From the NCBI GenBank assembly GCA_026002265.1, contig BOBG01000039.1, forward strand, positions 1 to 16,888: a DNA stretch of 16,888 nucleotides, written 5' to 3'. A program made the translations under genes and the position numbers. The number at the start of each line of letters is the position of its first letter. The stretch's first letter is position 1. The notes under the pieces were generated by a model. The model was not told where the DNA came from. It made no database searches and saw only the letters and a program-made list of their open reading frames with translations. The stretch is from Spirochaetia bacterium. GTDB lineage: Bacteria; Spirochaetota; Spirochaetia; Treponematales; Breznakiellaceae. This document shows positions 6,752 through 14,066 of this stretch, in pieces.

Positions 6752-6899
6752 ATGGAGCTTGGTGCTAAAAAAGATAGCCAAGAATGGCGCGATATTCCTT
6801 CGGCATGGTAGCGATCATGATATTTATTATAATCTAATTCCACGGCACAGTGATATTGAAGAACGCTTAGCTAGGAGTATCATTAAAAAACTTTCATAG
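6752..6899 (+). pseudogene. Frameshifted hicA
   Basis: The frame from ATG 6752 reads MELGAKKDSQEWRD and stops at 6809-6811. From about 6795 the next frame reads IFLRHGSDHDIYYNLIPRHSDIEERLARSIIKKLS and stops at 6897-6899. Joined, these give a normal HicA with the G-S-D-H active-site region and the C-terminal helix. The shift lies around 6791-6797, equivalent to one extra base or two lost. The later part is well conserved, so the lesion is probably recent. A sequencing error is possible. Confidence 0.72.
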
Positions 6900-6927
6900 T
6901 TCACTCTCTGTTCCCTTTAAGGACCGA

Positions 6928-6973
6928 TATAATTGGGTTTAATAGTCCAACGTCAATTCACCGGATAGCCCAA
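6928..6973 (+). repeat. Phased-box leader element, copy C, with TATAAT
   Basis: TATAAT (6928-6933), TTGGG (6933-6937), TAGTCCAA (6943-6950) and TAGCCCAA (6966-6973), with the same 10- and 23-base phasing as copy B. Here the RBS-like part is degraded (AAAGAGAAAAGAATGGAG) and no small gene follows; the alpha-galactosidase promoter region comes next. Confidence 0.75.
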
Positions 6974-7016
6974 TGTAAAGAGAAAAGAATGGAGAATTAG
7001 CCTTCATACTTCACTC

Positions 7017-7045
7017 TTTACTACTTTCCTCTTACTCTTTATACT
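7017..7045 (+). promoter_or_regulatory. Candidate promoter of alpha-galactosidase
   Basis: TTTACT (7017-7022), a 17-base spacer and TATACT (7040-7045) lie within a pyrimidine-rich stretch (7001-7050). The start point would fall about 10 bases before the ATG, leaving a leader that is mostly the GTAGGAG ribosome-binding site. Confidence 0.45.
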
Positions 7046-7062
7046 TTTCTGTAGGAGTTTGT

Positions 7063-9261
7063 ATGGCTATACTATTTGAACAAAATGAATTTCATCTCTA
7101 CAATGAATGGTTCAGTTATCTTATGCGCGTTCTGCCGGATGGTTCTTTGGGGCAGGTGTACTGCGGTGCGCGGCTGCGTTCCAGTTCTGCATACCCGTTG
7201 TTAGGTCCGGTGCTAACGCCGGATCGGGACACACTTCCTTTTGAGTACCCGGTTACTGGCAGCGGCGATTACCGTCTCCCGGCTTGTGCGGTCCGGTTTG
7301 CTGACGGTTCAAGTGTGGTTGATCCAGTGTATAAAACTCACCGGATCTATAATGGGAAGGCTGCTGTGGAAGGCTTGCCCGCTCTCTATGTTGACCAAGA
7401 GTCTGATGCGGCAACGCTGGAGATTGACATGGTTGATGCAGTGTCCGGCCTCACGATCACGCTCTTTTATACCATCTTTGAACACTATCCGGCTATTATC
7501 CGGCGCTCCCGGTTGTGTAATCAGGGGACTACGCCGGTGGTGCTGCACAAAGCGCTGAGTATGAGTCTTGACCTACCGGATTCGGAATGGATTATGGGAA
7601 CCTTTACCGGCGCATGGACGCAGGAATTTCATCTGGTCGAGCGGCGGTTTGAGCCGGGTATTCAGGCAGTGAGTAGCACGAAAGGCGGCCCTGGTCACCA
7701 GCAAAACCCCTTTCTGCTCCTCCGGCGGCCTCAGACCGGTGATTCTACCGGCGAGGCTATGGGCTTGAGTCTAATCTATTCCGGGAACTTCCTTGCATCG
7801 GCTGAGACCGGCTATCGCACCTCGGCACGGGTGCAGATGGGAATCAATCCGGATCAGTTTTCGTGGACGCTGGAGCCGGGCGCGGACTTTAACACGCCGG
7901 AGGCACTGCTCGTGTATTCAGATGCTGGGCTGGATTCGCTTTCCCACACATTTCACAGCGTTTTCCGGAATCACCTTATGCGTGGTGTGTGGAAGGATCG
8001 GGATCGGCCGGTTCTGCTCAACAACTGGGAGGGGACCTATTTCAATTTTAACGAAGCAAAGCTCCTTGAAATGGCTGCGGCTGCAAAAGATATGGGGATT
8101 GAGCTTTTTGTGCTGGACGACGGCTGGTTCGGTCAGCGAGACAGTGATAATTCGTCTCTGGGGGATTGGTTCCCTGACCATCGGAAACTCCCGGACGGCA
8201 TTGCCGGACTGGCGCATAAAATTACCGGTATGGGTTTGAGCTTCGGCTTGTGGATTGAGCCGGAGATGATCAGCCGGGTGAGTAAGCTCTTTGACGCGCA
8301 CCCGGATTGGGCAGTCGGCGTACCGGGGCGTCCTCGTACTGAGCAGCGTCAGCAGTATGTGTTGGATATGTCGCGACCGGAAATTGTCACCTATCTTTTT
8401 AGCATTTTGTCCGAACTGCTCTCATCTGCGCCGATTTCCTACATTAAATGGGATATGAACCGAGCGCTCACCGAGCCGTACAGTTTGGATCTGCAGCCTG
8501 AACGTCAAGGGGAGTTTTTTCACCGGTACTGCCTCGGAGTTTACGACCTTTACGGACGGCTGACAAAGGCCTTCCCACATATTCTGTTTGAGTCGTGTGC
8601 GGGCGGCGGCGGACGTTTTGACCCAGGCATCATGGCATTCGCTCCCCAAGGTTGGCTCTCTGATGATACGGACGGCTTTGAACGTATTCGGATTCAGACC
8701 GGCGCTTCGCTCTGCTACCCGCCGAATTCATGGGGTTCTCACGTTTCCGCAGTGCCGAATCACCAGACCGGGCGCATGACTTCGCTCCCATTCCGGGCTA
8801 TTGCGGCCTTTTTCGGCAACCTCGGCTTTGAGCTGGACCCGACAAAACTGCAACCGGAAGATAAGAAGCAGATCAGCATCTACCTTGATTTCTACAAAAA
8901 GCACCGGCGGGTATTTCAGCAGGGAACATTCACCCGGCTGAGGAATCCTGACAGACATGACTACGCTGCGTGGCAGGTATCGGATGCTTCAGAAACGCTG
9001 GTCGGCTTTTTCAAACTGTTAGCACAACCGAACAGCGGACCAGTCTATATGCGTCTCAAGGATTTGGATCAGGCTGCACGCTACAACGTGTCAGTGTGGG
9101 AACCGGGCGGCTATGAGCCGAATGATAAAGCCGTCAACTGCGGCAACCGGGGCGGCGATGAATTGGTGCGCTCTGGTCTCGTTCTTGACTCAAGCTATCG
9201 TACCAAGCAGGGTGATTTTTTTGCAGAAGTATTTGTGATCGAGCGTGTACAGGAGGGGTGA
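7063..9261 (+). CDS. Alpha-galactosidase, GH36
   Basis: 732 residues, the full length for bacterial GH36 (about 730). Hydrolyses terminal alpha-galactosides such as melibiose and raffinose with retention. Order of landmarks: an N-terminal beta-sandwich (1-320); then the barrel with LNNWEGTYFNF, LFVLDDGWFGQRD, LGDWFPDHRKLPDGI, FGLWIEPEM; KWDMNR with the nucleophile Asp464; ESCAGGGGRFDPG; and WLSDDTDGFERI with the likely acid/base Asp534. The 70-residue gap between these two matches AgaN-type enzymes as I recall them. A C-terminal beta domain follows. There is no signal peptide, so it acts in the cytoplasm on imported sugar. TAGGAG lies 5 bases before the ATG. The GPH symporter downstream is the natural uptake partner. 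CCGG-rich and host-like in composition. Confidence 0.97.
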   Translation: MAILFEQNEFHLYNEWFSYLMRVLPDGSLGQVYCGARLRSSSAYPLLGPVLTPDRDTLPFEYPVTGSGDYRLPACAVRFADGSSVVDPVYKTHRIYNGKAAVEGLPALYVDQESDAATLEIDMVDAVSGLTITLFYTIFEHYPAIIRRSRLCNQGTTPVVLHKALSMSLDLPDSEWIMGTFTGAWTQEFHLVERRFEPGIQAVSSTKGGPGHQQNPFLLLRRPQTGDSTGEAMGLSLIYSGNFLASAETGYRTSARVQMGINPDQFSWTLEPGADFNTPEALLVYSDAGLDSLSHTFHSVFRNHLMRGVWKDRDRPVLLNNWEGTYFNFNEAKLLEMAAAAKDMGIELFVLDDGWFGQRDSDNSSLGDWFPDHRKLPDGIAGLAHKITGMGLSFGLWIEPEMISRVSKLFDAHPDWAVGVPGRPRTEQRQQYVLDMSRPEIVTYLFSILSELLSSAPISYIKWDMNRALTEPYSLDLQPERQGEFFHRYCLGVYDLYGRLTKAFPHILFESCAGGGGRFDPGIMAFAPQGWLSDDTDGFERIRIQTGASLCYPPNSWGSHVSAVPNHQTGRMTSLPFRAIAAFFGNLGFELDPTKLQPEDKKQISIYLDFYKKHRRVFQQGTFTRLRNPDRHDYAAWQVSDASETLVGFFKLLAQPNSGPVYMRLKDLDQAARYNVSVWEPGGYEPNDKAVNCGNRGGDELVRSGLVLDSSYRTKQGDFFAEVFVIERVQEG

Positions 9262-9380
9262 GAAGGGGCCGCAAATGTATACTAATAAACACGAATAAGA
9301 GATTATTAGATATTGTATTATTTGTGAATAAAAAGAGGTCATTTCGGCAAGTACTTAAGGGAACCATTGAGAGGGTAATA

Positions 9381-9421
9381 GTGGGCTTAGTAGTCCGATG
9401 ATGATTCTGCTACTAGCCCAA
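9381..9421 (+). repeat. Phased-box leader element, copy D
   Basis: GTGGG (9381-9385), TAGTCCGA (9391-9398) and TAGCCCAA (9414-9421), with the same 10- and 23-base phasing. Here TGGGCTTAGTAG and CTACTAGCCCA also form a near-perfect 11-bp inverted repeat around a 16-base loop, the strongest hairpin of the four copies. A purine-rich stretch with GGGGAGG follows, the RBS of the small ORF. Confidence 0.65.
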
Positions 9422-9454
9422 TAAGAAGAGACAAGAAGGGGAGGATTATTATAG

Positions 9455-9622
9455 ATGGGGCTGGCTTTTGAACAGGTCTGGGCAATGTTTGAAAAATCGC
9501 ATGGTGAAATGGTTGAACGGCGCGCAGCGTTTGACCAGCAGTTGAAAGAGTCACATGATGAATTTGACCAGCGGATGAAAGAGTCACATGATGAATTTGA
9601 TCGTGGAATGAAAGGGGCTTGA
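9455..9622 (+). CDS. Small coiled-coil repeat protein, 55 aa
   Basis: An ATG 10 bases after GGAGG opens a 55-codon frame. The product starts MGLAFEQVWAMFEKSH and continues with an 11-residue repeat (DQQLKESHDEF, DQRMKESHDEF, DRGMKG) that should form a charged helix or coiled coil. The opening resembles the N-terminus of DUF3782-type proteins, which carry such heptad/undecad repeats before a nuclease-like domain (from memory); no such domain follows here. It may be an N-terminal remnant or a stand-alone small protein. It lies between the alpha-galactosidase and the symporter and ends 31 bases before the latter. Confidence 0.5.
   Translation: MGLAFEQVWAMFEKSHGEMVERRAAFDQQLKESHDEFDQRMKESHDEFDRGMKGA
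9533..9598 (+). repeat. 33-bp coding tandem repeat
   Basis: Two 33-bp units (9533-9565 and 9566-9598) differ at only two positions (CAGTTG against CGGATG). A diverged partial third unit starts at 9599. They encode the 11-residue repeat of the small protein. Confidence 0.9.
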
Positions 9623-9653
9623 AGGCAGCCGGCGCTATGGGTACACTTATCCT

Positions 9654-11048
9654 ATGACACGGTTGACAGTTCGGCAAAAAATGGGCTTTGGGATCTTTGA
9701 TCTCGGCGGGAATATGCTCTTTACGGTGCTTGGTTTTTGGAGCATCAATTTTCTCACCGATACGGTGGGACTGGCTGCTGCTCTAGCCGGAGCCGCGGTG
9801 ATGCTGAGCACAATATGGGATGCGGTGACAGATCCGGTGATGGGCTATGTTTCTGATAGGACTCATTCACGGTGGGGGCGGCGGCGGCCCTATCTCCTTT
9901 TCGGTGCGCTGCCGATGATGCTGAGCTTGTGGTTTTTTTTCACGAGTCCGGATTATTTCGGGCAATCTAGCCAGAGCTTTCTTTTTATGTGGGCTGCACT
10001 TGCGCTGATGCTTGTTAAAACGGCCAGTACGATTCTCAATATTCCTTATAGCTCCCTTACCCCGGAACTTACAGATGATTACCACGAGCGCTCTACATTG
10101 AATGGCTACCGGTTCGGCTTTGCAGTTTTCGGGACGATGCTTGGTGCAGCGGCTGTCCAGCCAATTGTAGATACAGTAAAGAATAAATTGGCAGCGGGAC
10201 ACAATGTATCAATTACAGATCCAGCAGCAGCAGAGCAACTGATGCAGTACCAAAAAACCGGGTTTTCAGTGCTGGGATTGATACTCGGTGCAGTTTTTGC
10301 AGTGGTGAGTCTCCTGTGTTTCTTTGGTACAAAAGAAAAAACCCGGAATATTGTCATGCCAAAAGAAGGATTTTTTCCGACCTACCGGGCAGTGTTTAGG
10401 AACCGGCCCTTTGTAATTCTTTTTTGTACCTATGCACTGCATATAGTTGCATTAACTTTTTTACAGAGTATTTTAGTTTATTACACAGAATATGTGTACC
10501 AAAAACCGGAAATGACTACGCTGGCGATGCTTATGCTCTTGGTGACTGCGATGGTATTTATTCCGGTTTCAGTACTCGTTTCAAAAAAAATTGGGAAAAA
10601 ATTTACCTACCAAATTTGTTTCGCCATTCTTGGAAGTGCCTGTTTACTTATTTTTTTCTTAGGACATATTCTCGGACCTAATTTCTTTCTGGCTATGATG
10701 GTGTACGGGGGAATCGGCATTGGTTTTAACTATGTGGCGCCGTTTGCGATGGTTCCGGATACCATTGAATATGATGCGGTTAAAACCGGTGAACGTAAAG
10801 AAGGTGCATATTATGGCATGTGGACCTTTATTTCCAAACTCGGAGCGGCTTTAGCGGCTTTTTTACTCGGAATTATTTTGTCGGTCGGCGCGTATGTTCC
10901 CCATGCGGTTCAATCAGACAGTGCGATTCTGGCAATCCGGATCATCATTGGTCCACTACCGGCACTTATTTTTTGCGCGGCAATCATTTTGGTGCAACGA
11001 TATCCGCTTGACGAAAAAACATTTAATGAGTTAATTAAGGGAAAATAA
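9654..11048 (+). CDS. GPH-family sugar:cation symporter
   Basis: 464 residues with about 12 hydrophobic segments. The diagnostic segment WDAVTDPVMGYVSDRTHSRWGRRRPYLLFGALP (about residues 62-95) is that of the glycoside-pentoside-hexuronide:cation symporters (MelB, XynP, LacS core). Its two Asp residues (WD, TD) correspond to the cation-site aspartates of MelB. NIPYSSLTPELTDDYHERSTLNGYR and the C-terminal MVPDTIEYDAVKTGERKEGAYYGMWTF are further family landmarks. The adjacent alpha-galactosidase points to alpha-galactosides such as melibiose or raffinose as substrate (inference). No clear RBS precedes the ATG, so coupling to the small ORF upstream is possible. The stop overlaps the convergent fumarase gene by 18 bp. 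Confidence 0.93.
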   Translation: MTRLTVRQKMGFGIFDLGGNMLFTVLGFWSINFLTDTVGLAAALAGAAVMLSTIWDAVTDPVMGYVSDRTHSRWGRRRPYLLFGALPMMLSLWFFFTSPDYFGQSSQSFLFMWAALALMLVKTASTILNIPYSSLTPELTDDYHERSTLNGYRFGFAVFGTMLGAAAVQPIVDTVKNKLAAGHNVSITDPAAAEQLMQYQKTGFSVLGLILGAVFAVVSLLCFFGTKEKTRNIVMPKEGFFPTYRAVFRNRPFVILFCTYALHIVALTFLQSILVYYTEYVYQKPEMTTLAMLMLLVTAMVFIPVSVLVSKKIGKKFTYQICFAILGSACLLIFFLGHILGPNFFLAMMVYGGIGIGFNYVAPFAMVPDTIEYDAVKTGERKEGAYYGMWTFISKLGAALAAFLLGIILSVGAYVPHAVQSDSAILAIRIIIGPLPALIFCAAIILVQRYPLDEKTFNELIKGK

Positions 11049-12608
11049 ATAATGCCCGGCGGAATCAATTACCATAAAAACCGGTACATCCTTTATCCGG
11101 ATGATTCGTACAGCTTCCATGCCGAGTTCCGGATAATCGATTATTTCATTGGTTATAACGTATTGTTCGGCAAAAAGTGCAGCCGCACCCCCGATTGCCC
11201 CAAGGTAAAAGCCGCCGTATTTTTTGCAGGCATCTATAAAAGGGCCGGATCTTCCACCTTTTGCGATGGTGATCAACGAAGCGCCCCGTGACATAAGCAT
11301 ATCCGCATAATCATCCATCCGGCCGGCCGTTGTGGGCCCGATTGATCCAATGACCGCGCCCGGAGGCGGAACTGAGGGACCCGCATAAAAAATAGGATAC
11401 TGTAAAAGATAATCCGGCAATTTTTGCCCGGAATCAATGATCTGCGCCCATTTATAGTGAGCTGCATCCCGTGCAATCAGAATGGTTCCGGAAATTAACA
11501 ATGTATCACCCGGCACAAAATGAGAAAGAGTCTCGCGGAGATTCGGTGAATCAAGATCAACCCTTTGAATCTGGGTCTGTAAATTCACACCGGCCGGATC
11601 CGTACACAATTTTTCAAGATACACACCGGTTTGATCGATATACGCAAGGGCATTCCGGTGCGCGCAGCATGACAGCCCAATAGACACCGGGCATGAAGCG
11701 GCATGACGAGGCAGGCGAATCACCCGCGCATCCAGCGCGAGGTCTGACCCCTTAAATTGTGCACCTAGCGTACTTTTTTTCGCTATATCAAGAACACGGT
11801 GTTCCCATTCCTGATCCCGGAAGATCCAACTGCTTTCATCATAAGGCAATGGATCCAGAATTTCAGTGGTGGCGAGCTTCAAAATTTCCAGATTCAACTC
11901 CGGACTCGTTCCCCCGACTACAATTGCAAGCCGGTACGGCGGACACGCATCAGTCCCGATCCCGCGGATCTGTTCTTCCAAAAATGCCTCAAACCGGCCC
12001 TTTTCCAAAAACGCCTTTGAAAGAGAAAAAAAAGCTGTTTTATTCGAGGAGCCCCCGCCTTTTGCCGCAAACAAAAACCGGAATTGAGGTCTGACCCCGT
12101 GGTAAGCCTCAATATGTACTTGTACCGGTTGATTTTCACCGGTATTGTACTCTTCAAAAAAAGAATGAGCCCCAATTTGAGATGCCCGCAAGGAATGATT
12201 CCGGTAGGATTCCAAGGCACCTTGTGCTAATTCCTCCGCATCATCAGCACCGGTATAAATGGATTCATTTTTCCAGCCGTAAATCACTACAGTTCCGGCA
12301 TCTTGACAGAGGGACAGAGAGCCTTTTGCCGCAACGCATGCATTTTCTAACAATGTTCCAATGACAAACCGGTCATTTTCAGAAGAATCCGGATCATGAT
12401 ATTTTTGCGTCAACAGAATAAGGTGACTTTTCCGGAAAAAAAATGCGATTCGCCGGAATGATTCACGCGAAATGCTACGGACCAAGGCTGGAGGAACAAG
12501 AAGCCGGTCATGGTCAAAAACCGGTTTTTCAGAATCTATCCGTTCAAATTCAGTGCGCCGGAACGATTCCTCGATAACCGGCATTATATTAAGGTAGGAC
12601 TTTTTCAT
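11031..12608 (-). CDS. Fumarate hydratase, class I (alpha and beta fused)
   Basis: Interconverts fumarate and malate with an oxygen-sensitive [4Fe-4S] cluster. Colinear with E. coli FumA: cluster cysteines in LCQDAGT, DACPPY and ASCPVS; AKGGGSSNKT, VVGGTSPE, RVIRLPRH in the N-terminal part; GPTTAGRMDDYADML, AKGGRSG, KKYGGFYLGAIGGAAAL and DYPELGMEA in the C-terminal part. The longest frame reaches 12698, but the homologous region starts near MPVIEES; I choose the Met at 12608, and 12584 (5 bases after the acyltransferase stop) is equally plausible. The RBS is weak, so coupling to the upstream gene is likely. GGGGTCAGACCTC occurs twice in the coding strand, encoding HGVRPQ and KGSDLA at positions where FumA has unrelated residues of equal length. 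Confidence 0.95.
   Translation of the reverse strand: MKKSYLNIMPVIEESFRRTEFERIDSEKPVFDHDRLLVPPALVRSISRESFRRIAFFFRKSHLILLTQKYHDPDSSENDRFVIGTLLENACVAAKGSLSLCQDAGTVVIYGWKNESIYTGADDAEELAQGALESYRNHSLRASQIGAHSFFEEYNTGENQPVQVHIEAYHGVRPQFRFLFAAKGGGSSNKTAFFSLSKAFLEKGRFEAFLEEQIRGIGTDACPPYRLAIVVGGTSPELNLEILKLATTEILDPLPYDESSWIFRDQEWEHRVLDIAKKSTLGAQFKGSDLALDARVIRLPRHAASCPVSIGLSCCAHRNALAYIDQTGVYLEKLCTDPAGVNLQTQIQRVDLDSPNLRETLSHFVPGDTLLISGTILIARDAAHYKWAQIIDSGQKLPDYLLQYPIFYAGPSVPPPGAVIGSIGPTTAGRMDDYADMLMSRGASLITIAKGGRSGPFIDACKKYGGFYLGAIGGAAALFAEQYVITNEIIDYPELGMEAVRIIRIKDVPVFMVIDSAGHYLFSLN
11739..11751 (+). repeat. GAGGTCTGACCCC motif inside fumarase (site 1)
   Basis: The same 13-mer as at 12086 and 14024. 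On the coding strand it is read as (aa)G-GGG-TCA-GAC-CTC, giving K-G-S-D-L before DARVIRLPRH. The reading phase differs from site 2. Confidence 0.75.
12086..12098 (+). repeat. GAGGTCTGACCCC motif inside fumarase (site 2)
   Basis: The same 13-mer in the same orientation as site 1, but read as GGG-GTC-AGA-CCT-C, giving G-V-R-P-Q just before FLFAAKGGGS. The identical DNA in two phases argues against a protein-level cause. Confidence 0.75.
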
Positions 12609-13923
12609 TTTTTTCACTGGTGGCACTCTGCCGGTAGGCATTTTCAAGCTCAATGGCAACAGCCGCGATAGTAGATTTCCGGTCATGGTGGTAAGCATCT
12701 AGCCGGGAACTCAGATTTATCGGCGATTCGGTACTGATGATGACTTCATCCGGCGGAATATTGACCCGGTTTGAAAAGGCGCCGCCGGTGGTCCGGTTCA
12801 ACAAATCCCACAAATTCTGCACATACTCCACTTTTTCCCGCAAGGGAGAGTGGTCGGTCGGAATCGGCACCCGGAAATACCAGAGCAGATCGACTAATTC
12901 AATGTGCCGGCCCGCATACCACGCAGCGCCGGCCTGTAAATCAGCGAGAGAACGCTCCAATTCTGACATTTTATCAAGAGAATCCGGATCCGGCAGAAAA
13001 ATCCGGTCCCAACACTCCTGCCGCAGCGCATGCATCCGGCTAAGCACTTCCCCTTTCACCGGTTTATGTAATATTCTTTCGGTACTTTCAAGAGCTGCTT
13101 CGATCAGAGTATTCGCACGATCTAGAAATGTTGCATCTTGTTCCGGCACCAATTCATAACGTTTCTCATTTGCTGTAAAAATACTGTCCTGACAGCGCCG
13201 GAGCCGTTCTTCAAACGATGCATTCACCGGATCTGTACCCACATAACGCTCAATCCGGCGCAGGAGCCGGTTCATCCGGCGTTCACCATGCCGGCCGTAA
13301 TGCATAAGTACCGACACCGGCAAAAGTTCAACCGGACAGTGTGGAGGCAATTTTTCGGCTGCCTGAAAACCAATCCGGATCGATCCATTTTCTATCCGGG
13401 GAATCGAATCCGTAAAATAACTCACCTGACCCTCCGGCGCGATGGCAAGCTGGTGAGGTCCCTCAAACACAGCATCAAACAATTTTTTCATACTGTCAGA
13501 ATCAATTTTTGAATGATACACCGGAAGCGCACCCAAACGAGGCAACACAGCCCGTGCCACAGGCCCGCCCCACCGTAGCACTTCATAGCCATGGACAAAG
13601 GTCAAATGCGGATTCCGGGCAAATTTCACCCCGCTTTTTTTTGCCAGACGTTTCAGCTTATAAATGACAAACCAGCCGAGAATTTGCGGTTCTGCTCCAT
13701 TTTGGTGCCGAAAGCTAAGAATGCTGCGGCTTTCTTTGTTCAGGGAACGGCGGAACGAATCGATGAGCTGCTCTTTTCCCCGGAGCGATACCCGTGCGGT
13801 GCTGATAAATGAGCAAAGGTAGAGCCGCGCAATAAAACGGACGAAAAACATCATCGGCTTGGAAACACGGGATGTCGGAACATTCACCCTAGTAGCACGA
13901 GTGATTGGTTTGTAACGTTTCAT
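12589..13923 (-). CDS. PlsC-like acyltransferase
   Basis: 444 residues, a phospholipid/glycerol acyltransferase-like protein that would transfer acyl chains to glycerolipids at the membrane. A hydrophobic segment near residues 23-42 (PMMFFVRFIARLYLCSFI) is followed by the first acyltransferase motif SFRHQNGAEP (H73, E78) and the third motif IAPEGQVSYF (163-166). The usual HX4D is HX4E here, a conservative but notable change. The C-terminal half (about 220-444) is helical, charged and without a known domain. It is longer than standard PlsC (about 240) because of this half. Overlaps or abuts fumarase (TAA at 12591-12589), so the two are likely one transcript. Weak RBS (ACAGG). CCGG is very dense here. 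Confidence 0.75.
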   Translation of the reverse strand: MKRYKPITRATRVNVPTSRVSKPMMFFVRFIARLYLCSFISTARVSLRGKEQLIDSFRRSLNKESRSILSFRHQNGAEPQILGWFVIYKLKRLAKKSGVKFARNPHLTFVHGYEVLRWGGPVARAVLPRLGALPVYHSKIDSDSMKKLFDAVFEGPHQLAIAPEGQVSYFTDSIPRIENGSIRIGFQAAEKLPPHCPVELLPVSVLMHYGRHGERRMNRLLRRIERYVGTDPVNASFEERLRRCQDSIFTANEKRYELVPEQDATFLDRANTLIEAALESTERILHKPVKGEVLSRMHALRQECWDRIFLPDPDSLDKMSELERSLADLQAGAAWYAGRHIELVDLLWYFRVPIPTDHSPLREKVEYVQNLWDLLNRTTGGAFSNRVNIPPDEVIISTESPINLSSRLDAYHHDRKSTIAAVAIELENAYRQSATSEKNEKVLP

Positions 13924-13952
13924 GGAAAAACCTGTTGAGCAGAATCGGATGT

Positions 13953-13980
13953 ATCATACAACCGTTACCTAGAGAATAAA
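13953..13980 (-). promoter_or_regulatory. Possible promoter of the acyltransferase-fumarase pair
   Basis: On the minus strand TTTATT (13980-13975), 16 bases, TATGAT (13958-13953), about 30 bases before the acyltransferase ATG. Both hexamers are imperfect and the call rests on position as much as on sequence. Confidence 0.25.
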
Positions 13981-14023
13981 CAAAAAAAAGATCAAACTCA
14001 AGATGCTTCCGGAAAATGGGACA

Positions 14024-14036
14024 GAGGTCTGACCCC
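14024..14036 (+). repeat. GAGGTCTGACCCC motif upstream of the transposase unit
   Basis: Third copy of the 13-mer found in fumarase, 31 bases to the left of the GGAGGTCTGTCCCC end of the transposase unit and in the same orientation. GGGACA directly precedes it. Confidence 0.75.
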
Positions 14037-14066
14037 ATGTAATTATATTTGTTAAAAAGAGATACC

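Noticed and set aside
6004-6973. Leader elements as integron attC sites between toxin-antitoxin cassettes
   Set aside because: GCCCAAC fits the R'' pattern, but the GTTRRRY-like half precedes it instead of following, copy D lacks the AAC, and no integrase or consistent cassette junction is present.
9867-10202. Minus-strand frames of 80-110 codons within the symporter gene
   Set aside because: They are shadows of a membrane-protein gene with full family landmarks on the plus strand.
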